NCBI RefSeq assembly: GCF_013388945.1
Contig: NZ_JACAEH010000017.1
Coordinates: 1 to 57,476 of the forward strand
DNA: 57,476 nt
Direction: 5' to 3'
Source of the DNA: Nitrososphaera sp.
GTDB lineage: Archaea; Thermoproteota; Nitrososphaeria; Nitrososphaerales; Nitrososphaeraceae
The notes under the pieces were generated by a model. That model saw nothing but the letters and a program-made list of their open reading frames with translations, made no database searches and had not been told where the DNA came from. Positions 8,250 through 16,032 of this stretch are shown here, piece by piece. The translations under genes and the position numbers were made by a program. Numbering within the stretch: position 1 is the stretch's first letter; every line of letters starts with the position of its first letter.

Positions 8250-9193
8250 AGGTAGTAAAAGATCACTCCTATCATCGAGCTTGCGATTGCCATCACGAGC
8301 AGGTCAGGCACCCGGAACAGCCTCCACTTGGCGACCCGGGTTTCCACGAAGGCGACCAGCGCGGCTACAAGCGCCACCTTTGCCACAAACGCCCCGGCGC
8401 CGGCAGCGACCTGCCAGCCGGCGTCAAGGCTTGGAGGCATTCCGGCGGGGAAGAACAGGTTGACAAGAAGCGCAAGCAGTATCAGCTGCTTTATTGACTG
8501 CGACCACTGGACAAGCGCCAGGCTCTTGCCAGAATATTCAAGCACCATGGCTTCGTGGATCATGGTAAGTTCCAGGTGCGTCGCCGGGTTGTCAAACGGG
8601 ACCTTTCCGGTCTCTGCCAGTATGACTATGAAAAAGGCTATCAGCGCAAAGAGCATGCTTGGCACCGCTACAAAGCCGGCCGACTGCGCGGCCGCCCCCA
8701 CCAGGCTTGAGAGGTTCGTTCCGCCAAGCGTGAGCGACACGACAAAAATAGTCATGAACATCGCCGGCTCTGCAAGGGCAGACATCATCATCTCCCTGCT
8801 TGTCCCGAGGCCGCCAAACGCGCTTGCGACGTCAAGACCGGCAAGCATCGTGAAAAAGCGCGCAAGGCCAAAGAGGCCGAGCACCACCAGCACGTCGCCC
8901 ACGGCGCCAAAGGGGCTGAGCGGCAATAAAGCAGGCACGAACAGCGCCGCGGTGACGGTTGCCACCATCATCACCCACGGCGCCGCGCGGAACACCCAGG
9001 AGCTCTGGTCCGATACGACCTCGTCCTTTTTCAGGAGCTTGGCAAGGTCGTAATAAGGCTGGAGCACGCTTGCGCCCACCCTCTTTTGCGTCCTTGCCTT
9101 CACCTTTCTCATGACGCCCGTCAAAAACGGGGCAAGCGCCACTATTCCTGCTGCCTGCACGACGCCTATTGCAACCGTCGCAACGTCGGCCAT
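8246..9193 (-). CDS. Hydrogenase-4/Ehr-like membrane anchor subunit (HyfC/NuoH-like)
   Basis: This 315-residue protein has eight or so membrane helices and belongs to the NuoH/HycD/HyfC family, which links the soluble arm to the membrane arm and shapes the quinone or analogous cavity in complex I. The signature loop is clear: ILAETGKVPFDNPATHLELTMIHEA, with its acidic residues kept. The cytoplasmic stretch RKVKARTQKRVGASVLQPYYDL near the N-terminus is the NuoH loop GPNRVGPxGxLQPxxD in a diverged form. A complete NuoH-type loop argues that the complex still couples redox chemistry to ion movement. It is second in the operon, with one-base and four-base overlaps. Confidence 0.9.
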   Translation of the reverse strand: MADVATVAIGVVQAAGIVALAPFLTGVMRKVKARTQKRVGASVLQPYYDLAKLLKKDEVVSDQSSWVFRAAPWVMMVATVTAALFVPALLPLSPFGAVGDVLVVLGLFGLARFFTMLAGLDVASAFGGLGTSREMMMSALAEPAMFMTIFVVSLTLGGTNLSSLVGAAAQSAGFVAVPSMLFALIAFFIVILAETGKVPFDNPATHLELTMIHEAMVLEYSGKSLALVQWSQSIKQLILLALLVNLFFPAGMPPSLDAGWQVAAGAGAFVAKVALVAALVAFVETRVAKWRLFRVPDLLVMAIASSMIGVIFYYL

Positions 9194-11256
9194 CAGGGCA
9201 TCACCCTCGCCAGAAGGAGCAACAGCGCAAGCGCAATCATGACGTAGAGCAGGTAGGCGTTGACTTTGCCGGTCTGAATCCTGCGCACCCTGTCAAAGAA
9301 TCCGACCGCGGTCTTGACTGCAGGTGCGTAGAGCCTGTCTTCAAAGACATCCTTGGTTTCCGACTCGACGCGCATTGATTTTTTCATGTATGGGTTGGAG
9401 TCAGAATAGCGGTCCTTGCTGATTGTCATCCGCGGCTTGTAAAGCGCCCTGAACACAGTCCGGATGGGCTGCGAGAGCGAGGATGCAGTATATTCCATCC
9501 GCTCGTTCAGCTCTCCAAACCCGCAGTCCCAGGTGCTGTATATCTTCCTCGCAGTCTTTCTCGAGCCGGAAGCAAGCACAAAGCCGGCGATGGCTGCGCC
9601 TGCTGCTCCCATCATCACTGCCACAGCAGGCATCGACATGCTGCTAATGGACTCTATGCCGCTGACGCTGTAAGGCACGGTCAATACGTTAAAGGAAGCG
9701 ACGCTTTCGTCAAGTCCAAACGAGGAGGCTATCATGCCGGTCGCCGCAAAAGGCAGGATTCCAAAGACTATGCACAGGCCGGCTGCCACGCTCATTCCTG
9801 CTATCATCGTTTTTGGCACCTCCTTTGCGTGCTCGGCCTCCTTTGAGCGGGGCCTTGAGAGGAAGGTGGCGCCAAACATCCTGACAAATGTAGCAAGCGC
9901 GATGCCGGCGGTGAGCGCAAAGGCGATGCTTGCAAAGCTGATGGACACCTGCAGCGCGACGTTTGGCACCTGGTACGACGACAAGAGCGCCTGCATCGTG
10001 AGCCACTCGCTTGCAAAGCCGTTGAGCGGCGGAAGGCCGGATATTGCAATGGCGCCTATCAGGAAAAGGAGCGCGGTCCAGGGCATCTTTTTTGCAAGCC
10101 CGCCCAGCTGCTCCATGTTCTTTGTGTGCGTGCCAAAGAGCACCGAGCCGGCGCCCATGAAAAGCAGGCTCTTGAAAGCGGCGTGGTTGAGCGAGTGGTA
10201 CATGCTTGCCAACAAAGCAACAGCGGCTAGCGCCTGCAGGCCAAACGAGAGGAACACCACCGAGAGGCCCAGGCCGAGTATGACTATCCCGATGTTCTCT
10301 ATGCTGCTAAACGCAAGCGCGCGCTTGATGTCCTTCTCTATTGCGGCGTAAAGCACGCCAATGAGCGCCGACGCAGAGCCTGCGACGACCATCAGCATGC
10401 CCCACCATGCAGAGTCAGGCGAGCTTGGGGCCGCAAAGTCAAGCGTGACCCGTGCAAGGCCATAGATTGCAGTCTTTATCATGACAGCAGACATCAGCGC
10501 GGACACGTTGCTTGGAGCCGACGGGTGAGCCTGCGGGAGCCACACGTGCATCGGCACGAGGCCCGCCTTTGTGCCAAACCCGACAAGAGCAAGGACAAAC
10601 ACGATGTCCCTGATGTACGCAGGCATGGGCGACCCGGGGCTTCTGAACGAGTCAAACGACAGGCTCCCTGTCTGGAAGTACATGGCAAGAAACGAGCCGA
10701 GTATGAACGCGGTCCCAAGGTGCGTCATCACGATGTAGGTCATGCCAGCCCTGATGCTGCCCTCGCTTTCGTGCTCGTATATCACCAGGAAGAACGAGGC
10801 AAGCGACATGGCCTCCCAGAAAACAAGGAACGAGAACACGTTGTCAGAGGCAACGACAAGTATCATTGATAGCACAAAGAGGTTGAACAAAAAGCCAAGC
10901 GCCCTTATGCTGCGCTTTTCATGGTACTCGCTGCTGTAGCCTATCGAGTATATCGACACGGCAAGGGTCACAAGTCCTATTATGAGCATGAAAAACGCCG
11001 ACATGCCGTCGATGTAAAACTGGAATTCTATTTCAGTCGCGGCTGCTGCAAAGGGCAGGGGCATTTCAAGCGCCGTGCCTGAAACTGCTATAGACGCGGC
11101 AAGTGCAATCGTCAGGACAGAGCCGGCGGCTCCTGGCGCAAACGAAGCGACGCTTGCTTTTCTGCTATTCCTGAAGGCAAGCGGCACAAGCGCGCCTGCG
11201 ATGAACGCAAGAATAACCAAATAGAATAGGACCGAGTGGCCATCTCCAATAATCAT
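9193..11256 (-). CDS. Hydrogenase-4/Ehr-like antiporter-type membrane subunit (HyfB/NuoL-like)
   Basis: The first gene of the operon encodes a protein of about 687 residues with the NuoL/HyfB architecture. It has an antiporter core with VGFGTKAGLVPMHVWLPQAH and LNHAAFKSLLFMGAG (both channel lysines kept), then a long C-terminal extension ending in another hydrophobic helix. With the second antiporter subunit this gives two Mrp-like pump modules, the number expected in hydrogenase-4 relatives. I chose the ATG at 11256 (MIIGDGHSVL). A GTG at 11289 in frame would add eleven polar residues. The likely promoter is the palindromic TATA at 11334-11343, shared with the divergent regulator. Confidence 0.9.
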   Translation of the reverse strand: MIIGDGHSVLFYLVILAFIAGALVPLAFRNSRKASVASFAPGAAGSVLTIALAASIAVSGTALEMPLPFAAAATEIEFQFYIDGMSAFFMLIIGLVTLAVSIYSIGYSSEYHEKRSIRALGFLFNLFVLSMILVVASDNVFSFLVFWEAMSLASFFLVIYEHESEGSIRAGMTYIVMTHLGTAFILGSFLAMYFQTGSLSFDSFRSPGSPMPAYIRDIVFVLALVGFGTKAGLVPMHVWLPQAHPSAPSNVSALMSAVMIKTAIYGLARVTLDFAAPSSPDSAWWGMLMVVAGSASALIGVLYAAIEKDIKRALAFSSIENIGIVILGLGLSVVFLSFGLQALAAVALLASMYHSLNHAAFKSLLFMGAGSVLFGTHTKNMEQLGGLAKKMPWTALLFLIGAIAISGLPPLNGFASEWLTMQALLSSYQVPNVALQVSISFASIAFALTAGIALATFVRMFGATFLSRPRSKEAEHAKEVPKTMIAGMSVAAGLCIVFGILPFAATGMIASSFGLDESVASFNVLTVPYSVSGIESISSMSMPAVAVMMGAAGAAIAGFVLASGSRKTARKIYSTWDCGFGELNERMEYTASSLSQPIRTVFRALYKPRMTISKDRYSDSNPYMKKSMRVESETKDVFEDRLYAPAVKTAVGFFDRVRRIQTGKVNAYLLYVMIALALLLLLARVMP

Positions 11257-11333
11257 AGTTTCGACACTTTTTTCCTTGGGTAGATGCACTCGAGCTGCCT
11301 TTCAGTTGCAGCAGCGGGACATCTTGGCTGTCC

Positions 11334-11343
11334 GCTTTTAAGC
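11334..11343. promoter_or_regulatory. Palindromic TATA box shared by divergent genes
   Basis: GCTTTTAAGC is self-complementary and can serve as TATA in both directions. Its centre lies about 27 bases before the TTG at 11367 on the plus strand. On the minus strand it predicts a start site near 11311, about 55 bases before the ATG of the hydrogenase-like operon. The two genes must therefore share or compete for one promoter core. Confidence 0.5.
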
Positions 11344-11366
11344 ATTGGGGTAGAGATTACGCAATT

Positions 11367-12041
11367 TTGCAGAATTTCCAGATTTTCAGATTTTCGAAAA
11401 ACTTAAAAACAGAAAAGGACCTGCAGACGCTGTTGCAGTCATCCAAGGCACGGAACATCAGGACGTACCTGACGCACTTTCCCGTAAAATCGTACTTTGA
11501 AGCAGACATCCTGTCAAAAGAGACCACTTGGCGCATCATGGACTACATCAGGCAGGCAGGCTCCCAGGGCATAACTGCGGAGGACATAATCAAAAAGGAA
11601 AAGATCCCAGCAAGCGTCGTTTATGCAACGTTGAAGGAGCTTTACCGGCTAGAGTTTGTCTTTCTCTACCCCAGAGAAAAGAAGGCAAGGGGGGAGCGCA
11701 TGAAGAGGTTTGTCTGCGAGAGGAGCACATGGGGCAAATATGGTATCGACGAGGAGTTTGACGCCGCGCTCAGGGTGAGCGGACTTTTAGACAGCATCAC
11801 GGAGGAGATGCGCGTGCCGGTGATGAAGGCGCTGAAGGTGGCATACGAGCAGTTCAGTACGAAAAAGGAGCTCCAAAAGTTCCTGCCCACCAAGCAGACG
11901 AACATCTGCCCCAACTGCCAGAGGAGCCACGAGGCGATGGAATTTTTCTACGCGACCCTGCTCCGCAGCATCGACCTGATGATAACAGAGTCAGACGAGT
12001 TCAAAAAGTTCCTGGTGGACATAAAGTACGCAAGCGACTGA
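11367..12041 (+). CDS. Winged-helix DNA-binding regulator, divergent from hydrogenase-like operon
   Basis: This 224-residue protein has a helix-turn-helix of winged type at about residues 55-95 (RIMDYIRQAGSQGITAEDI, then ASVVYATLKELYRLEFV). A Cys pair in a short finger follows near residue 178 (CPNCQRSHEAMEFFYATLL). It has no membrane segment. I do not recognise a named family beyond thaumarchaeal winged-helix proteins. The start is TTG at 11367, directly at the expected transcription start from the palindromic TATA box, so it should be leaderless. Its divergent position makes it the prime candidate to control the hydrogenase-like operon, and the CxxC may let it sense redox state or metal; both are inferences. 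Confidence 0.7.
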   Translation: MQNFQIFRFSKNLKTEKDLQTLLQSSKARNIRTYLTHFPVKSYFEADILSKETTWRIMDYIRQAGSQGITAEDIIKKEKIPASVVYATLKELYRLEFVFLYPREKKARGERMKRFVCERSTWGKYGIDEEFDAALRVSGLLDSITEEMRVPVMKALKVAYEQFSTKKELQKFLPTKQTNICPNCQRSHEAMEFFYATLLRSIDLMITESDEFKKFLVDIKYASD

Positions 12042-12051
12042 CCACGCAGGA

Positions 12052-12327
12052 TCAATCTTTTCCGTAGACTTGCTTGTGGTCGCCCGCAGCATGCAATATT
12101 ATTGTCCTGTTCTTACGGTCAATTGTGTATAACAATCTGAAGGAACCTGTGACATTGTAGGCGTAACACCTCAGACCCGATCCACGCTTGAAGGTTCCTA
12201 AGGCGGCAGGGTCTTTGCTTTCCGCCAGTTCAGATATTGCCCTTGCAAATAATTCATACCTTGGAGAATCTTTGAGCTTTCTTAACTGCCGCTTTGCGGT
12301 ATCTGAAACTAGTATCGCCCAGATCAA
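12052..12327 (-). CDS. RelE/ParE-family toxin
   Basis: This 91-residue basic protein has the RelE/ParE toxin pattern: an N-terminal VSDTAKRQLRKL helix, a central GTFKRGSGLRCYAYNVTGSFRLLYTID beta-hairpin segment, and a short C-terminal HAAGDHKQVYG strand. RelE members cleave mRNA on the ribosome while ParE members poison gyrase, and the sequence alone does not decide which. It follows the antitoxin gene with a four-base overlap (TTGA), the usual coupling in such modules. The start is TTG at 12327. It is convergent with the regulator at 11367. Confidence 0.85.
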   Translation of the reverse strand: MIWAILVSDTAKRQLRKLKDSPRYELFARAISELAESKDPAALGTFKRGSGLRCYAYNVTGSFRLLYTIDRKNRTIILHAAGDHKQVYGKD

Positions 12328-12536
12328 AGTGTGTCGTTCTTGATTGCTTCCAAAAGTTCCTGTACGCTTGAATACTTCCTATACTTTTCTTCGGCGATGT
12401 CTTTTTCGCTCTGGCGCACTATGCGAGACTCGCTTGGAGTTAGCCTGCGTTTGTCTGAAATGACAGCCTTACGAGTCACAGTCTTGTGATTCCTATCAGA
12501 ATTACGTGAGACCTTCTTTGCGTGCTTCGCCTGCAA
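12324..12536 (-). CDS. Antitoxin of the RelE/ParE-type module
   Basis: This 70-residue highly charged protein precedes and overlaps the toxin gene. Its C-terminal part (EEKYRKYSSVQELLEAIKNDTL) resembles toxin-wrapping antitoxin tails. The basic N-terminus rich in Lys, Arg and Ser probably contacts DNA. No folded HTH or RHH is obvious, so the family stays open. The start is TTG at 12536, about 27 bases after a TATA box (TTTATAGTG, 12558-12566). That gives a leaderless first gene of the two-gene operon. Confidence 0.75.
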   Translation of the reverse strand: MQAKHAKKVSRNSDRNHKTVTRKAVISDKRRLTPSESRIVRQSEKDIAEEKYRKYSSVQELLEAIKNDTL

Positions 12537-12585
12537 TACACTACCATCTTGCAGCTTCCACTATAAAAACGAGCTCGACAAGTCC

Positions 12586-13095
12586 TTACGCGACTGCCCG
12601 CAATTCCACTTCGCTTGACTTGCCTGAAATTTCAGTCGGCTCGGTATAGTCGTGCCTGCCCCAAGACACGCGTATGTCTGCTGACAGCCTGTGCGCGCCA
12701 GATGCCAGATCCTTTCCAGATAACTCTATCACCTTGTTCACGTCAAACAGGAGCGACTGCGCCTCTTCGACTGTGAGCGGGTAGTAAGGCGTCTCGTCCT
12801 TGACTATTGACACCCATACCCTGTACGGGATTTTCGGGTTGCGCGTCCAGAAAAGCGCCGCCTTTCTGACAAACTTGAGCGGCATTATCGTCTTGCGGCC
12901 CGACTTGAGGTCAACTTCAATTGTCATGCGGAAGCCGTTGTCGTGCTTGTTGTAGGCCTTTTCCCAGTTTTTCTGGACAAAGGCGTCCCTTATCGCACCC
13001 TCTATCTTGAAGCTGAGGTTGAGCGTAAGAGGCTGGTCCGGCCTGACCGTGTCCTGGGATTTCTCCAAGGTCGCGCCGGAGATGTAAGACGACAA
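12586..13095 (-). CDS. Conserved hypothetical protein, beta-rich
   Basis: A soluble 169-residue protein without a signal peptide or membrane helix and with no family I recognise. The middle alternates hydrophobic and charged residues as in a beta-sandwich (MTIEVDLKSGRKTIMPLKF, then YRVWVSIVKD). The C-terminus contains ADIRVSWGRHDYTEPTEISG. The start is TTG at 13095 with a TATA-like GGTTTAATGC about 27 bases upstream, again leaderless. It stands alone, divergent from the gene at 13185. Confidence 0.55.
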   Translation of the reverse strand: MSSYISGATLEKSQDTVRPDQPLTLNLSFKIEGAIRDAFVQKNWEKAYNKHDNGFRMTIEVDLKSGRKTIMPLKFVRKAALFWTRNPKIPYRVWVSIVKDETPYYPLTVEEAQSLLFDVNKVIELSGKDLASGAHRLSADIRVSWGRHDYTEPTEISGKSSEVELRAVA

Positions 13096-13184
13096 TTTCC
13101 CTTATGGTTTCCCTTTGCAAGAAGCATTAAACCTTTCTTTTTGCGACCAGCAAAGCAAATTAGACAAACCTGCATAATCATGCC

Positions 13185-13466
13185 ATGAGTAGCCAGGATT
13201 CTGCAGAGATCAAGGTCCAGATCAATTCAATAAGTGTGGTCTACAAGCCACAGCACCTGACTTCTTCTTTCAATTACATGAGCCCAAACCCGCCGGTGCC
13301 AAAGCCGCCAGAGATAGACCCAAGCCACGTGCACTTGCATGTGGTACCTCTTGTTGACGAGCTTCGAGATTGCGTGGGCGGCAGCATCCTGATAAGAAAG
13401 GATGACGTGCGACGCCTCAACCTCATGGTCGGCGACACTGTAACGCTAAAGATAACCAAGTCGTAG
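13185..13466 (+). CDS. Small conserved hypothetical protein
   Basis: This 93-residue protein has a Pro-rich middle (SPNPPVPKPPEIDP), a His cluster (HVHLHVV) and a C-terminal stretch, GGSILIRKDDVRRLNLMVGDTVTLKI. The C-terminal stretch resembles the strand-loop-strand of AbrB-like or related small beta-barrels, in which 'GD.V.L.I' closes the sheet. That is a weak resemblance and no function follows from it. It lies upstream of rpo11 on the same strand but is separated by 85 bases holding a good TATA box, so it is probably a separate transcript. Confidence 0.5.
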   Translation: MSSQDSAEIKVQINSISVVYKPQHLTSSFNYMSPNPPVPKPPEIDPSHVHLHVVPLVDELRDCVGGSILIRKDDVRRLNLMVGDTVTLKITKS

Positions 13467-13551
13467 GCGCGCAGCAGAGGCTTCATGCGTCCTTGCGGAA
13501 AACTTCAGGGCATCATTTATATCCTCAATAAGTAGTTGTCTTTTCGCCGTC

Positions 13552-13827
13552 ATGCTTGCAGAGATTACCGATTTCAAGGATAACGAACTCGAGCTCAGGA
13601 TATCAGAAGAGGACATCTCTGTCCTCTACATCGTGCAGCACGAGCTCTTGAAGGAAAAGAGCGTCGACTTTGCAGGAGTCATGCTCCAGCACCCGCTCAC
13701 CAAGGACTTTAAGATGCGCGTCGTGACAAAGAGAAAGAGCCCGGTCGAAGTCATCCAGGACGCTTCTGCAGCCGCTGTCGATTATTCAAAGGAACTTTCA
13801 GGCACGATTAAAGCGGCCCTCAAATAG
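13552..13827 (+). CDS. rpoL: DNA-directed RNA polymerase subunit Rpo11 (RpoL)
   Basis: The 91-residue length and motifs fit archaeal Rpo11/RpoL, the homologue of eukaryotic Rpb11, which pairs with Rpo3 to nucleate polymerase assembly. Diagnostic features are the HELL segment after an early beta region (LELRISEED), FAGVMLQHPLTKDF with the conserved His-Pro-Leu, and a C-terminal amphipathic helix (AAAVDYSKELSGTIKAALK). A TATA box (ATTTATATCC, about 13515) precedes the ATG by roughly 30 bases. The transcription factor S gene follows after 13 bases, so the two form a transcription-apparatus operon. Confidence 0.9.
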   Translation: MLAEITDFKDNELELRISEEDISVLYIVQHELLKEKSVDFAGVMLQHPLTKDFKMRVVTKRKSPVEVIQDASAAAVDYSKELSGTIKAALK

Positions 13828-13828
13828 C

Positions 13829-13833
13829 GGAGG
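13829..13833 (+). promoter_or_regulatory. Shine-Dalgarno site for tfs (decides TTG start)
   Basis: GGAGG directly after the rpoL stop lies seven bases before the TTG at 13841. It identifies TTG as the start of the second gene of this operon, a contrast with the leaderless genes around it. Confidence 0.7.
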
Positions 13834-13840
13834 TTTTGCC

Positions 13841-14164
13841 TTGCGGTTCTGTCCTGATTGCGGAGCACGTTTGAGGCCCAAGCCCGGCGAGACCATCGTC
13901 TGCCCCAAGTGCGGCAAGAAGGTCAAGGGCGGCGACAGCACAAAAAAGGAAGAAGTGGTCAAGCAGGTCACAGGCAGCGCCGCGTCGCTCAAGGTCATGG
14001 AAGAAAACGAGGGCGAGGCATTGCCGACGATTGCCATGTCCTGCCCGTCGTGCGGCCACGGCGAGGCAGTGTGGTGGATGCTGCAGACAAGGTCGGCAGA
14101 CGAGGCAACTACGCAGTTTTTCAGGTGCACCAAGTGCAACCACACCTGGCGCAACTATTCCTAG
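13841..14164 (+). CDS. tfs: Transcription factor S (TFS/TFIIS-like)
   Basis: This 107-residue two-zinc-ribbon protein has an N-terminal ribbon (CPDCG at residues 4-8, CPKCG at about 27) and a C-terminal ribbon (CPSCGHGEAVWW, then FFRCTKCNHTWRNYS). The C-terminal ribbon carries the acidic tip RSADEATTQ, whose Asp-Glu pair stimulates transcript cleavage in backtracked RNA polymerase. The acidic pair is present, so it should be an active cleavage factor rather than an inhibitory paralogue. The start is TTG after a good Shine-Dalgarno. Its last four bases overlap the convergent prepilin peptidase gene. Confidence 0.93.
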   Translation: MRFCPDCGARLRPKPGETIVCPKCGKKVKGGDSTKKEEVVKQVTGSAASLKVMEENEGEALPTIAMSCPSCGHGEAVWWMLQTRSADEATTQFFRCTKCNHTWRNYS

Positions 14165-14850
14165 AACAACAGCGATACCAAGTCGCCAAAAAGTATTGAA
14201 ACAACAAAGCCGGCAAGCAGGAACACCAGAAACGGTATGCCCGGCGTCACCCAGACATCCTTTCTTGACTCATAGTCTGCAGTCTCGGCATTTCTAAAAC
14301 CGAAATCAAACTTCCGTTGCGAGCCTCTGCCCTCTATCGGGAACGCAAAGCGCGGGTTTGTCGCCCTGTAGCCTATCAAGAACGCGACCGCCTTTTTTGA
14401 CGCGCTCTCCTGCTCAAACCCGACAAAGAGTCCGCGCCTCAGCGAGGAGAGGTTCCTTGCGACGTTTGCTGCTATCTGCAATGCTGATATCAAGAGCGCG
14501 TTTGTGAAAACCGTGAGCGGGAACAACAGGCCCGGCTCGCCTGCCTGCATGTACCTGCCCGTGTATTCAGGGACAAGCAATGCAAGGACGACGACTCCGA
14601 TGGCGTCTGCCCCGCCAAAAAGGCCTGTCCTGTAAGCAGCAAACGACACGCCTGCAACCATGCCAAGTCCCAGAATCATCATGGGGAGCTCTTCTGCTGC
14701 AGGGACGTCGAGCGCGAACAGGATTGCCGCCGCTGCTCCAAAAACTATCCAGAGCCAGTCGCTAACTGACCGGCTCCGGAGGTCCCATGCCGAGGCCAGC
14801 GAAAGCATGGCAAGAGCCAGCAGTATGCGCACCTCTTCGGGCCCAAGCAC
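14161..14850 (-). CDS. Class III (archaeal) prepilin/preflagellin peptidase, PibD/ArlK-like
   Basis: This 229-residue membrane protein of the A24 aspartic peptidase family has both catalytic aspartates. The first is in AWDLRSRSVSDW after the first helix (about residue 23). The second is in GLFGGADAIGV (about residue 81), the archaeal form of GxGD. Several further hydrophobic helices follow. These enzymes remove the short basic leader of archaellins and type IV pilins at the membrane. The substrates are probably the class III-signal proteins encoded at 19211, 26478 and 26923. A long soluble insertion (about 130-195, rich in Arg and Phe) before the last helix is unusual. It is encoded convergently with tfs. 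Confidence 0.87.
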   Translation of the reverse strand: MLGPEEVRILLALAMLSLASAWDLRSRSVSDWLWIVFGAAAAILFALDVPAAEELPMMILGLGMVAGVSFAAYRTGLFGGADAIGVVVLALLVPEYTGRYMQAGEPGLLFPLTVFTNALLISALQIAANVARNLSSLRRGLFVGFEQESASKKAVAFLIGYRATNPRFAFPIEGRGSQRKFDFGFRNAETADYESRKDVWVTPGIPFLVFLLAGFVVSILFGDLVSLLF

Positions 14851-14971
14851 GCAACAAGTCGCCCGAAATCGGTGTTATAGGTTAGTACGTGAGGGGGGCA
14901 CACTTGCCGGGGTTGTATGTAGTACCTCTATACTTGCAAAGACTCTAGTCCACCGCCCTTAGTAGATTTAA

Positions 14972-15349
14972 ATGATGAGCGGTCTAGCTAACGAGACGTT
15001 TGCACAGGCAATAGACAGGATATTCAAGTCTAACGAAAACATCGCCTACATGGCAGTCGTGGACGATGAAATAAAGGTGATAGCGCATAAGGGGTTCCTG
15101 GACCTGCACCCTTCCAAGATGGAGAAGCTCCACATCCAGGCTGCCATGCTCGTGAAAATGTGCTCGCTCTGGACCGAAGACTTTGGCAGGCTGAACTTTG
15201 CCGGCGCAAACTTTCTGGACAAGTACGAGATACTTGCAATCCCGCTTTCAAAGAGGCTGCAGGCAGTCGCGGTGCTCTCGCACGCGACTGAAGAGAACCT
15301 CAGGGCTCTGACAGTGAGCATAGCAGAGCAGTTCAAGTCGCTCAGGTAA
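14972..15349 (+). CDS. Roadblock-like DUF6659-type protein (paralogue 1)
   Basis: This 125-residue soluble protein has the pattern of a thaumarchaeal family with a roadblock/profilin-like fold. An N-terminal helix is followed by YMAVVDDEIKVIAHKG, a helix (KLHIQAAMLVKMCSLW) and C-terminal strands (YEILAIPLSKRLQAVAVLSHA), ending in a helix. The proteins at 32193 and 39214 share this layout, including a central 'K.Q..' helix and a terminal helix, and appear to be paralogues. Roadblock relatives regulate small GTPases or two-component signalling, but no partner is known here. Either of two adjacent ATG codons (14972 or 14975) could be the start. Confidence 0.65.
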   Translation: MMSGLANETFAQAIDRIFKSNENIAYMAVVDDEIKVIAHKGFLDLHPSKMEKLHIQAAMLVKMCSLWTEDFGRLNFAGANFLDKYEILAIPLSKRLQAVAVLSHATEENLRALTVSIAEQFKSLR

Positions 15350-15450
15350 TTTTCCTGCTGCGGCGTCTATCCATCTTTTGCCCTTGACGCGTATGCAGGT
15401 CGCTGCTCCATCCTCCTATCTTTAAATAGCCTTGTGGAGAAGTAAATGGC

Positions 15451-15582
15451 ATGACCACTGAAGAAACGATAAATGAAGAATCGAGCCTGTCAGTGGAACA
15501 GCTGGAGAAAATAAGGGCCAGACATCCAGACCTCGCGGAGGCCCTAGCCCAGGACGATCCATCGTTAATCAGGTCAGACTGA
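15451..15582 (+). CDS. Small acidic 43-residue ORF
   Basis: A short ORF (MTTEETINEESSLSVEQLEK, then IRARHPDLAEALAQDDPS) follows a TATA box (TTTAAATAG, 15421-15429) by about 27 bases, which fits a leaderless transcript. The protein is acidic and predicted helical, without cysteines or membrane segment. The promoter spacing and balanced composition support it as real, but I do not recognise a family. Its last bases overlap the 3' end of the broken Fic gene on the other strand. Confidence 0.5.
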   Translation: MTTEETINEESSLSVEQLEKIRARHPDLAEALAQDDPSLIRSD

Positions 15583-15995
15583 CAACATTTTTGTCCAGAT
15601 ATCCTTCCACTTCATGAAAGATAGTCTTGTCCCCGGGGAACTTGAAAACCGTCTTGACCAATAGACCATAAATCTCCTTTTTTTCCTTTAGTGATTTGTC
15701 TTTGAGGTCAAAGCCATTGTTGTTAAGATAGCCTATCGTTGCATCCAATGCAGTTTCTTTATTGCCTTCAGAGAACGGCTGGTCAAAACAGATACCTGCC
15801 ATTAAAGTTGCAGCCTTTTTGACTATCCTAGTTCTCCTATTTGGAATGTCGTTGAACCTATCCATGCGGACAACGATATTTTCGATTACATGATAGTCAA
15901 CGTCAAAACTCTCCCCTGCTCTCCACGATCTTCTTGTTGTACTCTATCATCGCTTCGATGTCTTTTCGTGTGAGTGACTCTTTGCGGATAAGTGC
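15569..15995 (-). pseudogene. Fic/Doc-family gene, frameshifted and without a start codon
   Basis: The uninterrupted part (15569-15865 from an internal ATG, 98 residues) carries a Fic core motif in its Doc form, FDQPFSEGNKETALDATIGYL. The first residue of the motif is Gln where His is usual. The upstream half lies in another frame: LTRKDIEAMIEYNKKIVESR joins SFDVDYHVIENIVVRMDRF if one G is removed from the GGGG run at 15913-15916. Further upstream that frame meets TAG at 15996-15998 with no ATG, GTG or TTG between. The gene thus looks decayed, or a sequencing slip hides part of it. Fic proteins attach AMP or phosphate to targets; lack of the catalytic His also argues against activity. Confidence 0.65.
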
Positions 15996-16032
15996 CTACC
16001 CATCTTGTGGATTAATTACTTTTTCAATAAAG

